39,350 bases of DNA from Gammaproteobacteria bacterium (GTDB lineage Bacteria; Pseudomonadota; Gammaproteobacteria; Pseudomonadales; Pseudomonadaceae): positions 1-39,350 of the forward strand of contig JAAYFD010000018.1 in the NCBI GenBank assembly GCA_012728415.1. Direction: 5' to 3'. A program made the translations under genes and the position numbers. Each line of letters starts with the position of its first letter. Position 1 is the stretch's first letter. A model generated the notes under the pieces. It ran no database searches. It had not been told where the DNA came from and saw only the letters and a list, made by a program, of their open reading frames with translations. Positions 16,814 to 23,946 of this stretch are shown here, piece by piece.

Positions 16814-17552
16814 GGTAAAGCGCCTCCGCGGGAATTCGGGATGCTGCAGCCTGATCCAGATAGATGCGGGCGTTGGGGTGCAGCTTGAGTGAGGATGCCG
16901 GCATGCTCGGGTTTGCCGGTGAGCGGTAAAGCAGGTTCATGACGTCTGCTTTGTGTTCTCCGGTAACAACCAAAACCACTTCTTTGGCGTCAAGAATATC
17001 CTTGATGCCCATGGTTATTGCGTGAGTTGGCATATCGGCCGGGTTGTCAAAAAAACGGCTGTTGTCCAGGCGGGTATTTTCTGACAGCTCAATGACATGG
17101 GTCAGGCTGTCGAAGGGAGTGCCCGGTTCGTTGAAGCCTATGTGGCCATTGGTGCCGATGCCCAGCAGCTGAAAGTCCAGCCCGCCGGCAGCGGCTATGG
17201 CAGCGGAGTAGTTACGGCACTCGTGATCGAGGTTGGTACACATGCCGTTGGGCAGATTGATCTGGCTGTCGTCCAGCCCCAGCGGATCGAACAGGTGCTG
17301 GTGCATATAGTAACTGTAGCTTTGCGGGTGGCTGGCAGGCAGGCCGATGTACTCATCCAGGTTGAAGGTGGTCAGGCGTGACAGGTCGGGACGCTCCTTT
17401 TCCAGGTGCTGCAAGAGCCGTGCGTAGACCGGCTCCATGGTGCTGCCAGTAGCCAGCCCCAGTTTGCTGTCGGGGTTGTTGCGGATCAGGCGGATGAGAT
17501 GCTGGCTCAGGTGTTCGGCGATGGCTGCAGGTGTGGGAAAGATAAAGAACAT
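16803..17552 (-). CDS. nagB: Glucosamine-6-phosphate deaminase
   Basis: A 249-aa cytosolic enzyme converting glucosamine-6-phosphate to fructose-6-phosphate and ammonia. Characteristic segments are GLATGSTMEPVYARLL (phosphate loop), TTFNLDEYIGL with the catalytic Asp, and GIGTNGHIGFNEPG with the catalytic His and Glu nearby, then THAITMGIKDIL and VTGEHKA. The start is uncertain: I take the ATG at 17552 (MFFIFPTP); a TTG nine codons upstream is the only alternative, and neither has a clear ribosome site. No other nag genes or NagC/NagR regulator are adjacent, so it may serve amino-sugar recycling rather than a chitin operon. Confidence 0.9.
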   Translation of the reverse strand: MFFIFPTPAAIAEHLSQHLIRLIRNNPDSKLGLATGSTMEPVYARLLQHLEKERPDLSRLTTFNLDEYIGLPASHPQSYSYYMHQHLFDPLGLDDSQINLPNGMCTNLDHECRNYSAAIAAAGGLDFQLLGIGTNGHIGFNEPGTPFDSLTHVIELSENTRLDNSRFFDNPADMPTHAITMGIKDILDAKEVVLVVTGEHKADVMNLLYRSPANPSMPASSLKLHPNARIYLDQAAASRIPAEALYHVE

Positions 17553-17663
17553 GGTTTGGTCTGCTGTTAATGGCTTCAAATGGGTGCTTGCAGTATACAG
17601 ACCGTCATTTTCTGCGTCAGTTGTTTTTTATGTGGCACGTGCGCAGTTTTTGCATTGGCATGC

Positions 17664-17802
17664 AGGAAAGCGCTGAATAATGGCCTGTGCTGCCAGGCCA
17701 TTGCAGAAAATCAGCTCAAACGCTTATTTGCTGCAAGCAGGCTGCGCTGTTTGACTGCTTTTCTCCTGACCCTGACTGCCTTGTGAACATTATTCAACGC
17801 AT
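17664..17802 (+). repeat. Dispersed intergenic repeat, copy C (full length)
   Basis: About 138 bp beginning AGGAAAGCGCTGAATAATGG and ending GAACATTATTCAACGCAT. The ends GCGCTGAATAAT and ATTATTCAACGC are inverted copies with one mismatch. Inside are GCTCAAACGCTTATTTGCT, GCTGCGCTGTTTGACTGC and CCTGACCCTGACTGCC, all shared with copies B and D. It fills most of the 310-bp gap 17553-17862 between cadR (3' end) and nagB, 112 bp before the nagB start. Nothing else is identifiable in that gap. Confidence 0.7.
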
Positions 17803-17862
17803 CCACAGGCGGTGGCATATCAAGCCTGTAGGCAGGCAGTGGCAGTTCGTCCGCAACAGCCT

Positions 17863-18294
17863 TTATTTGACGTGCGTATCCGGTGCGGTAGCACTGGGAA
17901 GTTGCTCGCTGGCCAGTCCCTGCAGGATGCCGCACTGTGCCACCGGGTGCTCGGCACGGCATTGTTGGCGCAGTCTGTGTAACTGGCGTGCGAGCTCCTG
18001 CAGTTCATGGATGCGGGCTTCGACATGGCCGATGTGCTCGTCTATCACCTGGTTGGCAGTGAGGCAGGTGCCACCGGGGTTATCGCGCACTGCAAGCAGT
18101 GCGCGAATTTCTTGCAAAGAAAGGTCCAGTGTGCGGCACTGGCGAATGAATAACAGGCGCTCCAGATGTGACAGTTGGTAGTGGCGATAGTTGGCTGCCG
18201 TGCGCTGTGGCTCGGGCAGCAGGTGTTCGCGCTCGTAATAGCGGATGGTTTCGACCGCTGTGCCGGTTCGTCGTGCCAGCTCTCCAATACGCAT
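17863..18294 (-). CDS. cadR: Cd(II)/Pb(II)-responsive MerR regulator CadR
   Basis: A 143-aa MerR-family activator. The winged-helix DNA-binding part is MRIGELARRTGTAVETIRYYEREHLLPEPQR, followed by HLERLLFIRQCRTLDLSLQEIRALL and the dimerisation helix. Metal-site cysteines are visible at residues 77 and 112, matching those of P. putida CadR, with a third at 121 in AQCGILQGL. The gene diverges from cadA, and a MerR-type promoter lies in the 85-bp gap. Bound metal would let the protein untwist the over-long spacer and switch on cadA. Confidence 0.92.
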   Translation of the reverse strand: MRIGELARRTGTAVETIRYYEREHLLPEPQRTAANYRHYQLSHLERLLFIRQCRTLDLSLQEIRALLAVRDNPGGTCLTANQVIDEHIGHVEARIHELQELARQLHRLRQQCRAEHPVAQCGILQGLASEQLPSATAPDTHVK

Positions 18295-18296
18295 GC

Positions 18297-18328
18297 TTGA
18301 CTCTGTAGTTACTTCAGGGTTTTTAATT
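18297..18328 (+). promoter_or_regulatory. CadR-regulated cadA promoter (MerR type)
   Basis: A -35 TTGACT (18297-18302) and a -10 TTTAAT (18322-18327) are separated by 19 nt, or 20 nt if TTAATT is used, the over-long spacing typical of MerR-regulated promoters. The spacer holds the dyad ACTCTGTAG-TTA-CTTCAGGGT (18300-18320), a 9-3-9 repeat with two mismatches. It begins 3 nt upstream of the divergent cadR start codon, so it would also cover cadR expression signals. Confidence 0.75.
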
Positions 18329-18379
18329 GTGACATTGAATGTTCTAGACGACCAGCCCGGTTTGTACCCAGGAGGCCTT

Positions 18380-20575
18380 ATGTCGCACGCTCATAACGAT
18401 TCCAGCCACTGTTGTGCAGCAGAGTTAACTGCAGACTCTTCGCAAGATACCCGGCCGCTGCTGGCAGGGCACGAAAAAAGTACGCTACGCATTGAGCAGA
18501 TGGATTGCCCAACCGAGGAGCGCCTGATACGTGACCGCCTGCAGCGCAATCCCCATGTCAGTGGGCTGCACTTCAACCTGCTGGAGCGGCTGTTGCAGGT
18601 GCACCATGCTCCCGGACAGCTGGACTCGGTGGTGGCGGACATTGGTGCGCTTGGCATGCAGGCTGTGCCGCTGCGAGCTGGGGGCGGTGGGCCTGCCATG
18701 GGGGAGACCACCAGTAAAAGTGAAGCAAGCCGGCTGGTGGCCGCTGGTTTGTTGGCAGCAGTGGCCGAGGGAGCCGAGCTGATGCAAGCGGACAGTCTGC
18801 TATGGACCCTGCTGCCGGCGTTGCTTAGTGTGCTGTTGATTGGTGGGCCGATTATCCGCAAGGGCTGGATTGCCATCATCAACCGCAACCTGAACATCAA
18901 TGCGCTAATGAGTATTGCTGTGACCGGGGCTTTCCTGATTGGCCACTGGCCGGAAGCAGCCATGGTGACCTTTCTGTTTGCCCTGGCCGAGCTAATTGAG
19001 GCACGTTCGCTCACCCGTGCCCGCGATGCAGTGCGCAGCCTGATGGTGATGACGCCAGAAACAGCCCTGGTGCAGCAGGCTGATGCCAGCTGGCAAGAGC
19101 AGACGGTGGCCGAGGTGGCGATTGGCAGCCTGATCCGGCTGGCGCCGGGTGAACGGGTGGCGCTGGATGGAGAAATCGTCGAAGGCAGCTCGGCGTTTGA
19201 CCAGTCGTCGATTACAGGTGAAAGCCTGCCGGTCGAGCTGGGAGTGGGGGAGCGCATTCATGCCGGCTCACTCAATACCAGCCACGAGGTGCTGTATCGC
19301 AGCACTGCGCTGGCCGATGACAGCCTGCTGGCCCGCATCATGCACCGGGTGCAGGAAGCCCAGGCCAGCCAGGCACCGACCCAGCGTTTTGTTGATGCTT
19401 TTGCCCGCATCTATACGCCGGTGGTGGTGGTCATTGCGGTTTTGGTGGCGCTGTTGCCGCCGCTGTTTGCTGGTGGCAACTGGCTGGACTGGCTGTACAG
19501 TGCGCTGGTGCTGCTGGTGATTGCCTGCCCTTGTGCACTGGTGATTTCCACGCCGGTGGCGGTGGTGAGTGCGCTGGCGCAGGCGGCTCGCAGTGGCATT
19601 CTGATCAAGGGGGGTGTTTATCTGGAGCAGGCGCGCAAGCTGGATATGATCGCATTTGACAAGACCGGCACACTGACTGCTGGCCGGCCCCAGCTGATGC
19701 AATATCAAGCGCTTGCCGGTACGAGCTTGCCGGTAGAACAGCTGGCAGCCAGCCTGGCGGCACGCTCGGACCATCCGGTTTCTCACGCCATAGCCACAGG
19801 GTTGGCACAGCCGCAGCTGCTGGAGGTAAGCAAGTTTGCCGCCAGCGCCGGGCGCGGTGTCCAGGGTGTGATTGACGGGCGGCAGTATTATCTGGGCAAT
19901 GAGCGCATGCTGCGGGAGCTGCAATTGCTGCGTGAAGAGGACAACATGCCACTGGCTGAATTGCAGCGCCAGGGGTTGAGTGTCAGCCTGCTGGCGGATG
20001 ACAGCGGCATGCAGGGCTGGTTTGCAGTGCAGGACCCGGTCAAACCGACCACGGCGGACGCCGTTCGCCAGCTGCAGCAGCTGGGTCTGCAAACACTGAT
20101 GCTCAGTGGAGACAATCAGCGCGTGGCCGACAGTATCGGGGCTGCAGCAGGCATTGGGCAGGTGCGTGCCGAACTGTTACCCGAAGACAAGCTGGAAATG
20201 ATTGGCCGCCTGCAGCAGCAGGGCCGGACGGTGGCGATGGTCGGCGACGGCATCAATGATGCGCCGGCACTGGCCCGGGCCGACATCGGCGTGGCAATGG
20301 GAGCCGCTGGCACCGACACGGCAGTGGAAACGGCTGATGTTGCCCTGATGGATGACGACCTGCGCAAATTGCCGCAGCTGATTCGCCTGTCACGGCGTAC
20401 GGCAGTTATTTTGCAGCAAAATATCAGCGTGGCGCTGGGCCTGAAGGTGGTTTTTTTGCTGCTGGCTTTTGTCGGCAAGGCCACCATGTGGATGGCAGTC
20501 TTTGCCGACGCGGGTGCCAGTTTGCTGGTTACGCTAAATAGCCTGCGTCTGTTGCGGAAAAAAGCCGGCAAATAA
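18380..20575 (+). CDS. cadA: Cd/Zn/Pb-exporting P1B-type ATPase CadA
   Basis: A 731-aa heavy-metal efflux pump of the inner membrane. A His/Cys-rich N-terminus (MSHAHNDSSHCC) precedes a heavy-metal-associated domain with the motif MDCPTEE (residues 41-47). Actuator motif is TGES. The membrane metal site CPC is at 383-385 in IACPCALVIST. The phosphorylated Asp427 is in DKTGT, the HP pair in SDHPVS, and the hinge is MVGDGINDAPALARADIGVAMG. These identify the P1B-2 (Zn/Cd/Pb) group. The start with AGGAGG 5 nt upstream is preferred to a longer frame that crosses the CadR-controlled promoter. Its 3' end overlaps a short ORF on the other strand. Confidence 0.95.
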   Translation: MSHAHNDSSHCCAAELTADSSQDTRPLLAGHEKSTLRIEQMDCPTEERLIRDRLQRNPHVSGLHFNLLERLLQVHHAPGQLDSVVADIGALGMQAVPLRAGGGGPAMGETTSKSEASRLVAAGLLAAVAEGAELMQADSLLWTLLPALLSVLLIGGPIIRKGWIAIINRNLNINALMSIAVTGAFLIGHWPEAAMVTFLFALAELIEARSLTRARDAVRSLMVMTPETALVQQADASWQEQTVAEVAIGSLIRLAPGERVALDGEIVEGSSAFDQSSITGESLPVELGVGERIHAGSLNTSHEVLYRSTALADDSLLARIMHRVQEAQASQAPTQRFVDAFARIYTPVVVVIAVLVALLPPLFAGGNWLDWLYSALVLLVIACPCALVISTPVAVVSALAQAARSGILIKGGVYLEQARKLDMIAFDKTGTLTAGRPQLMQYQALAGTSLPVEQLAASLAARSDHPVSHAIATGLAQPQLLEVSKFAASAGRGVQGVIDGRQYYLGNERMLRELQLLREEDNMPLAELQRQGLSVSLLADDSGMQGWFAVQDPVKPTTADAVRQLQQLGLQTLMLSGDNQRVADSIGAAAGIGQVRAELLPEDKLEMIGRLQQQGRTVAMVGDGINDAPALARADIGVAMGAAGTDTAVETADVALMDDDLRKLPQLIRLSRRTAVILQQNISVALGLKVVFLLLAFVGKATMWMAVFADAGASLLVTLNSLRLLRKKAGK

Positions 20576-20687
20576 AGCTGTCCAGTTGCAGCAGACTAAG
20601 CCCCGCCTTGGTCCAGCCCCACCAGGCCAATGCCAGCAGGGCGAGCAGTAGCAGCAGGCTCAGGCTGTAGATGAGCTGCTTGCGCAT
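20529..20687 (-). CDS. Predicted 52-aa single-pass membrane protein
   Basis: The ATG at 20687 is preceded by GGAGGGAC. The product is a short charged N-terminus (MRKQ), a Leu/Ala/Trp-rich membrane segment (LLLLLALLALAWWGW), then TKAGLSLLQLDSFIC and a short tail. I recall small pseudomonad proteins of the form (hydrophobic)-WWxW-GLALLQLGMxxC, and this ORF fits that pattern as far as the Cys. It overlaps the end of the MFS gene by 28 nt (same strand, other frame) and the last 47 nt of cadA on the opposite strand, so its tail may be a read-on beyond the ancestral stop. Coding status is probable, function unknown. Confidence 0.55.
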   Translation of the reverse strand: MRKQLIYSLSLLLLLALLALAWWGWTKAGLSLLQLDSFICRLFSATDAGYLA

Positions 20688-21880
20688 GATGTGTCCCTCC
20701 GTACCGGTTGCTCCCTGATCGGCAGGTTAAGCAGTGCGGCGATCAGGCTGAGGATAATGGAAACCTGCCACACCAGGTCGTAGCTGCCGGTGTAATCATA
20801 GACCCAGCCGCCCAGCCAGCCACCGGCAAACGAACCCAGCTGGTGGAGCAGGAAGGCAATACCGGCCAGCATGGACAGGTGTTGCACGCCAAACAGGGTG
20901 GCAATGGTGCCGTTGGTCAGCGGCACTGTGGACAGCCAAAGCAGGCCCATGGTGATGCCGAACAAATAGGCTGACGTTTCGCTCAGTGGCAGGAAAACGA
21001 ACAGGCTGATCACTATTGTACGGCTGAAATACAGGATGGCCAGCAACCTGGGTTTGGAATAGCGTCCTCCAAGCCAGCCGGCCACCCAGGTGCCGGCAAT
21101 ATTGAACAGACCGACCAGGGCCAGTACCAGGGTACCGGTTTGCGCAGACAGCTGCTGGTCAAGCAGATAAGAGGGAATATGCACCCCGATAAACACGACC
21201 TGGAAACCGCAGACGAAATAGCCCAGTGACAGCCACCAAAACGGTTTGTGACGACCGGCTTCAAGCAGTGCCGCGCCCAGGGCCTGACGCTGCCCGCCCC
21301 CTGCTTCCTGTACCGGTTTTTCTCGCAGCAGCGGGATCAGCGGCACTATCAGCATGATCAGCAGGGCACTGGCCAGCAGCGCTGCCGACCAGCCCAGCCA
21401 CTCGATCAGCCCGAGTGTACCCGGCAGCATGGCGAATTGTCCGAACGAGCCGGCCGCGCTGGCAATGCCCATGGCCATGCTGCGCTTTTCCGGAACGACG
21501 CTGCGCCCGACCACAGACAGCAAGATGGCAAACGACGTACCGGACAGCCCAAAGCCGATTAGCAGACCGGTGCTCAGGTAAAGCAGCCCCGGGCTAGAGG
21601 CGAAAGCCATCAGGGCCAGCCCGGCAACATAGGCCAGAGCGGTAACCAGTACCGTGGGGCGTACGCCATAGCGATCAGCAAAAGCGCCGGCAAAGGGTTG
21701 CGCCAGCCCCCAAACCAGGTTTTGCAGGGCGATGGCAAACGCGAATACTTCCCGACCCCAGCCGAACTCAAGGCTCATCGGCTGCAAAAACAGGCCGAAA
21801 GCATGGCGTATGCCTAGTGACAGGGCAAGAATGATGGCGCTGCCCAGTAACAGCCAGCGGGCGTTGTATTGCAGGTTCAT
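20660..21880 (-). CDS. MFS transporter
   Basis: A 406-aa major facilitator superfamily carrier with about 12 hydrophobic helices. The A-motif-like loop between helices 2 and 3 is GAFADRYGVRPTVL, and the start of helix 1 reads LGSAIILALSLGIRHAFGLFLQPMS. The 'RHAFGLFL' start and overall pattern resemble the monocarboxylate-transporter/YbfB-like branch, but the substrate cannot be predicted. The start at MNLQYNARW has AAGGAAA upstream; a 37-residue longer frame runs back into a repeat element and is rejected. A small membrane ORF overlaps its 3' end. Confidence 0.88.
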   Translation of the reverse strand: MNLQYNARWLLLGSAIILALSLGIRHAFGLFLQPMSLEFGWGREVFAFAIALQNLVWGLAQPFAGAFADRYGVRPTVLVTALAYVAGLALMAFASSPGLLYLSTGLLIGFGLSGTSFAILLSVVGRSVVPEKRSMAMGIASAAGSFGQFAMLPGTLGLIEWLGWSAALLASALLIMLIVPLIPLLREKPVQEAGGGQRQALGAALLEAGRHKPFWWLSLGYFVCGFQVVFIGVHIPSYLLDQQLSAQTGTLVLALVGLFNIAGTWVAGWLGGRYSKPRLLAILYFSRTIVISLFVFLPLSETSAYLFGITMGLLWLSTVPLTNGTIATLFGVQHLSMLAGIAFLLHQLGSFAGGWLGGWVYDYTGSYDLVWQVSIILSLIAALLNLPIREQPVRRDTSCASSSSTA

Positions 21881-21916
21881 GAGGTTTCCTTCTGCTGGGG
21901 GCCAAAGGCCAGGGGT

Positions 21917-22059
21917 GAGCTGAGCAATGTTGGTAAAGCAGTCAGGGCTGGGTGAAAAAGCAGCCAAATAGCGCAGTTTACTGGGAGTCAATGAGCATTT
22001 TTGAGCTGGTTATCAACAACAGTACTGGCAGTGCAGACAAGTATTTAGCACTTTCTTAA
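21917..22059 (-). repeat. Dispersed intergenic repeat, copy D (full length, inverted orientation)
   Basis: Read on the minus strand it begins AAGAAAGTGCTAAATACTTG and ends CCAACATTGCTCAGCTC. Blocks shared with copies B and C include CAGCTCAAAAATGCTCATT, AGTAAACTGCGCTATTTGG and CCCTGACTGC. It lies 37 bp upstream of the MFS start codon, in the 413-bp divergent gap 21881-22293. The rest of that gap holds a 13-bp palindrome (22057-22096) and about 200 bp before the lytic transglycosylase in which I see no gene. Confidence 0.7.
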
Positions 22060-22096
22060 AGCAAAAGCAGATACCCGTTGACGTGCTTTTGCTTTA
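22057..22096. repeat. 13-bp perfect inverted repeat in MFS/transglycosylase gap
   Basis: TAAAGCAAAAGCA (22057-22069) is exactly complementary to TGCTTTTGCTTTA (22084-22096), with a 14-nt loop. It abuts the outer end of repeat copy D. It lies between divergent genes, so a terminator role is unlikely; a regulator-binding site or part of a mobile repeat are both possible. Confidence 0.6.
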
Positions 22097-22293
22097 TGGT
22101 TTGTACCGCAATGGTTGCACAGCCGGCTTTGCCAACCGGGCAAGACGCTATAAAGTGATGTGGTTCAACAAGGAGCACCATCTTTTCAGGTAGATTGGTC
22201 ATGGCTATTTTGGATGGTATGTACAAAATGGCAACCTGCCGTCCGGATGGGCGTTGTACACCCGTTTATGCACAAAATCAAAGCAGAAACAGA

Positions 22294-23133
22294 ATGAAAC
22301 ACCGAAACCGAATTTGCATCGCCATGCTGCTGGTATCAGCCACTACCCTGGCCGCTACAGAGCAGCGCAGCATCATTGCGCCCGGCGTGGAAAAAATTGT
22401 GCATGCCAATGGTGCGGTCGAGTACCGGCAGGTAGAAAGGCAGCCTGCACCGGCAGGGCCGGCCGCCGTTGCCGTGCCGGCGACATCTTCGGTTCTTGAC
22501 AAGAAGCCAGGCCAAGAATTGCAGGCCACCCTGGCTCCGGCCAGCAGCCGGGGTACAAAAATTTACAAGTTCCGTGACGAAAATGGTGTGGTGACTTACC
22601 AAAGCAGGAAGCCTGCTGGAGGTATCGCGTACACGGAGTTCAAGCCCAGGCCGGACTGCTTTGCTTGCATGGCAGGCTCTGGAGTTAACTGGGAAACGAC
22701 ACCACTGTTCGTCGGTCGTTACGAGCAGGAAATTTTGCATCATGCACGGCTGCACGGCGTCAGTCCGGCACTGGTCAAGGCGGTCATTCATGCCGAATCA
22801 GCGTTTAATCCAAGGGCGCGCTCGAAGGTTGGGGCACAGGGGTTAATGCAGCTGATGCCGGCTACAGCTGCCGAGCTGGGTGTAACCAGTCCTTACGATC
22901 CAGAGCAAAATATTGGGGGAGGTGTGCGCTACCTTGCCATGTTGCTGCGGATGTACAATAACGACGTGCGCCTGGCCACTGCAGCCTACAATGCCGGCCC
23001 GGGGGCTGTGCGACGCTACAATGGAGTGCCGGCATATCCGGAGACACGGGCTTATGTGCAGCGGGTTGCCATTCTGGAGCGCCGCTACCGGCATGGTGGC
23101 GAAGTGCGGGCAGCCAGCGCCAGCTGGCGGTAA
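22294..23133 (+). CDS. Lytic transglycosylase with DUF4124 and SLT domains
   Basis: A 279-aa exported murein hydrolase. A signal peptide (MKHRNRICIAMLLVSATTLAA) defines the chosen start; the ribosome site there is weak, and upstream in-frame ATGs would bury the signal. Residues about 85-115 form a DUF4124-like segment (IYKFRDENGVVTYQSRKP). The C-terminal SLT (lysozyme-like) domain has the catalytic Glu in VKAVIHAESAFNPRARSKVGAQGLMQLMPATAAELGV, followed by NIGGGVRYLAMLL and ATAAYNAGPGAVRRYNGVPAYPETRAYVQRV. It cleaves the MurNAc-GlcNAc bond to 1,6-anhydro products in the periplasm. It converges with the FtsZ-like gene and has its own terminator. Confidence 0.92.
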   Translation: MKHRNRICIAMLLVSATTLAATEQRSIIAPGVEKIVHANGAVEYRQVERQPAPAGPAAVAVPATSSVLDKKPGQELQATLAPASSRGTKIYKFRDENGVVTYQSRKPAGGIAYTEFKPRPDCFACMAGSGVNWETTPLFVGRYEQEILHHARLHGVSPALVKAVIHAESAFNPRARSKVGAQGLMQLMPATAAELGVTSPYDPEQNIGGGVRYLAMLLRMYNNDVRLATAAYNAGPGAVRRYNGVPAYPETRAYVQRVAILERRYRHGGEVRAASASWR

Positions 23134-23138
23134 GAATA

Positions 23139-23163
23139 ACGGCAGCCGCCCGGCTGCCGTTTT
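23139..23163 (+). terminator. Rho-independent terminator after transglycosylase gene
   Basis: A 9-bp stem ACGGCAGCC / GGCTGCCGT with GCCC loop, followed by TTT. It lies 5 nt after the stop codon, ahead of the convergent FtsZ-like gene. Confidence 0.8.
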
Positions 23164-23181
23164 GATATGGCCGGTGGCTGC

Positions 23182-23733
23182 TTACTTTGCCAGCAGCTTT
23201 TCTACATCGGCAGCAATGTCGGCTGAAGCCTGATTATAGTAATCCGTCAAGGCTTTGCCCGGCTGCATGGCCTTGGCGTGATCATGCAGGACGAGCTCGA
23301 TATTTTTCTTTTCCAGCTTTGTCAGCGCTTCCTGGGCGGCTGCCCGCTGCGGCTTTTCAAACTCAAAGGGCAGGGTGGCAACCAGGGTAACCTTGCTGCC
23401 CAGCTCCAGCGCCAGATCAATGATGACCGGAGCCGCACCGGTAGCGGTACCACCGCCCAGCCCGGCCAGCAGGATCAGGCGGTCGGCGCCGCGGATGGAG
23501 TAGCGCAGGTCTTCCAGTGACTCCTCTGCTGCCAGCTGGCCGCGATGCACTGACTGGGCCGGTTTGCCTTCACAGGTGCTGATGCCGATTTGAAGGCGTT
23601 GGTCAAACGAGCTGTTGGCCAGGGTTTCGGCATTGGTATTGACTGCCAGAACATCACAGCCCAGCTCCTGCTTGACGCGACTGGCAATGTTCATGCCTGC
23701 ACCGCCCAAGCCCATTACTAGAGTTTTACGCAT
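23182..23733 (-). CDS. FtsZ-like protein consisting of the GTPase domain only
   Basis: A 183-aa member of the FtsZ/tubulin superfamily. Nucleotide-site elements appear in order: MGLGGAGMN (residues 7-15, T1), VNTNAETL (31-38, as FtsZ NTD), the GLGGGTATGAAPVI signature loop (91-104, T4), VATLPFEFEKPQR (118-130), and ELVLHDH (146-152) where FtsZ has the IPND loop. It ends with a helix like FtsZ H7 (ALTDYYNQASADIAADVEKLLAK) and stops there. The T7 loop, activation domain and C-terminal anchoring tail, about 200 residues in true FtsZ, are absent. GGAG precedes the ATG, and no frameshifted remainder follows; the stop is close to the convergent gene's terminator. It is co-directional with the slipin-NfeD pair. 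Role unknown; it should bind GTP but could not form a standard catalytic interface by itself. Confidence 0.82.
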   Translation of the reverse strand: MRKTLVMGLGGAGMNIASRVKQELGCDVLAVNTNAETLANSSFDQRLQIGISTCEGKPAQSVHRGQLAAEESLEDLRYSIRGADRLILLAGLGGGTATGAAPVIIDLALELGSKVTLVATLPFEFEKPQRAAAQEALTKLEKKNIELVLHDHAKAMQPGKALTDYYNQASADIAADVEKLLAK

Positions 23734-23894
23734 GAAAAGGTCTCCATCTGGAAATAAAGAATGAAGGCACCTGCGTGTGATGGATGCCTTCCCGAAATAC
23801 TTTACATGACGCAGGCCCCCTGGCTGCATGACGGCAGTCAGGGGGGCCGGACAGGAAACCGGATACATTGCCTGGCAGGCCGGCCGCCGGCGTT

Positions 23895-23923
23895 AACATA
23901 AGCGAAGGTAGCACGGTTGTAAA
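23895..23923 (-). promoter_or_regulatory. Candidate promoter of the FtsZ-like gene
   Basis: On the minus strand TTTACA (23923-23918), a 17-nt spacer and TATGTT (23900-23895) form a reasonable sigma-70 promoter. It would give a leader of about 155 nt containing a strong GC-rich hairpin at roughly 23813-23848 (GGCCCCCTG ... CAGGGGGGCC) that has no U-run after it. If real, the FtsZ-like gene can be transcribed independently of nfeD. Confidence 0.35.
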
Positions 23924-23946
23924 TACACTCAAAGGGCTTGCATCTG

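Noticed and set aside
17630..17655. TGGCACGTGCGCAGTTTTTGC as a second sigma-54 promoter
   Set aside because: The GG and GC elements are not 10 nt apart, and it does not precede a gene on that strand.
22195..22293. Longer N-terminus for the lytic transglycosylase
   Set aside because: It would bury the signal peptide 33 residues inside the protein, and the extension has no recognisable features.
23813..23850. GC-rich hairpin between nfeD and the FtsZ-like gene as a terminator
   Set aside because: No U-run follows on the minus strand; it is noted only as part of the leader.
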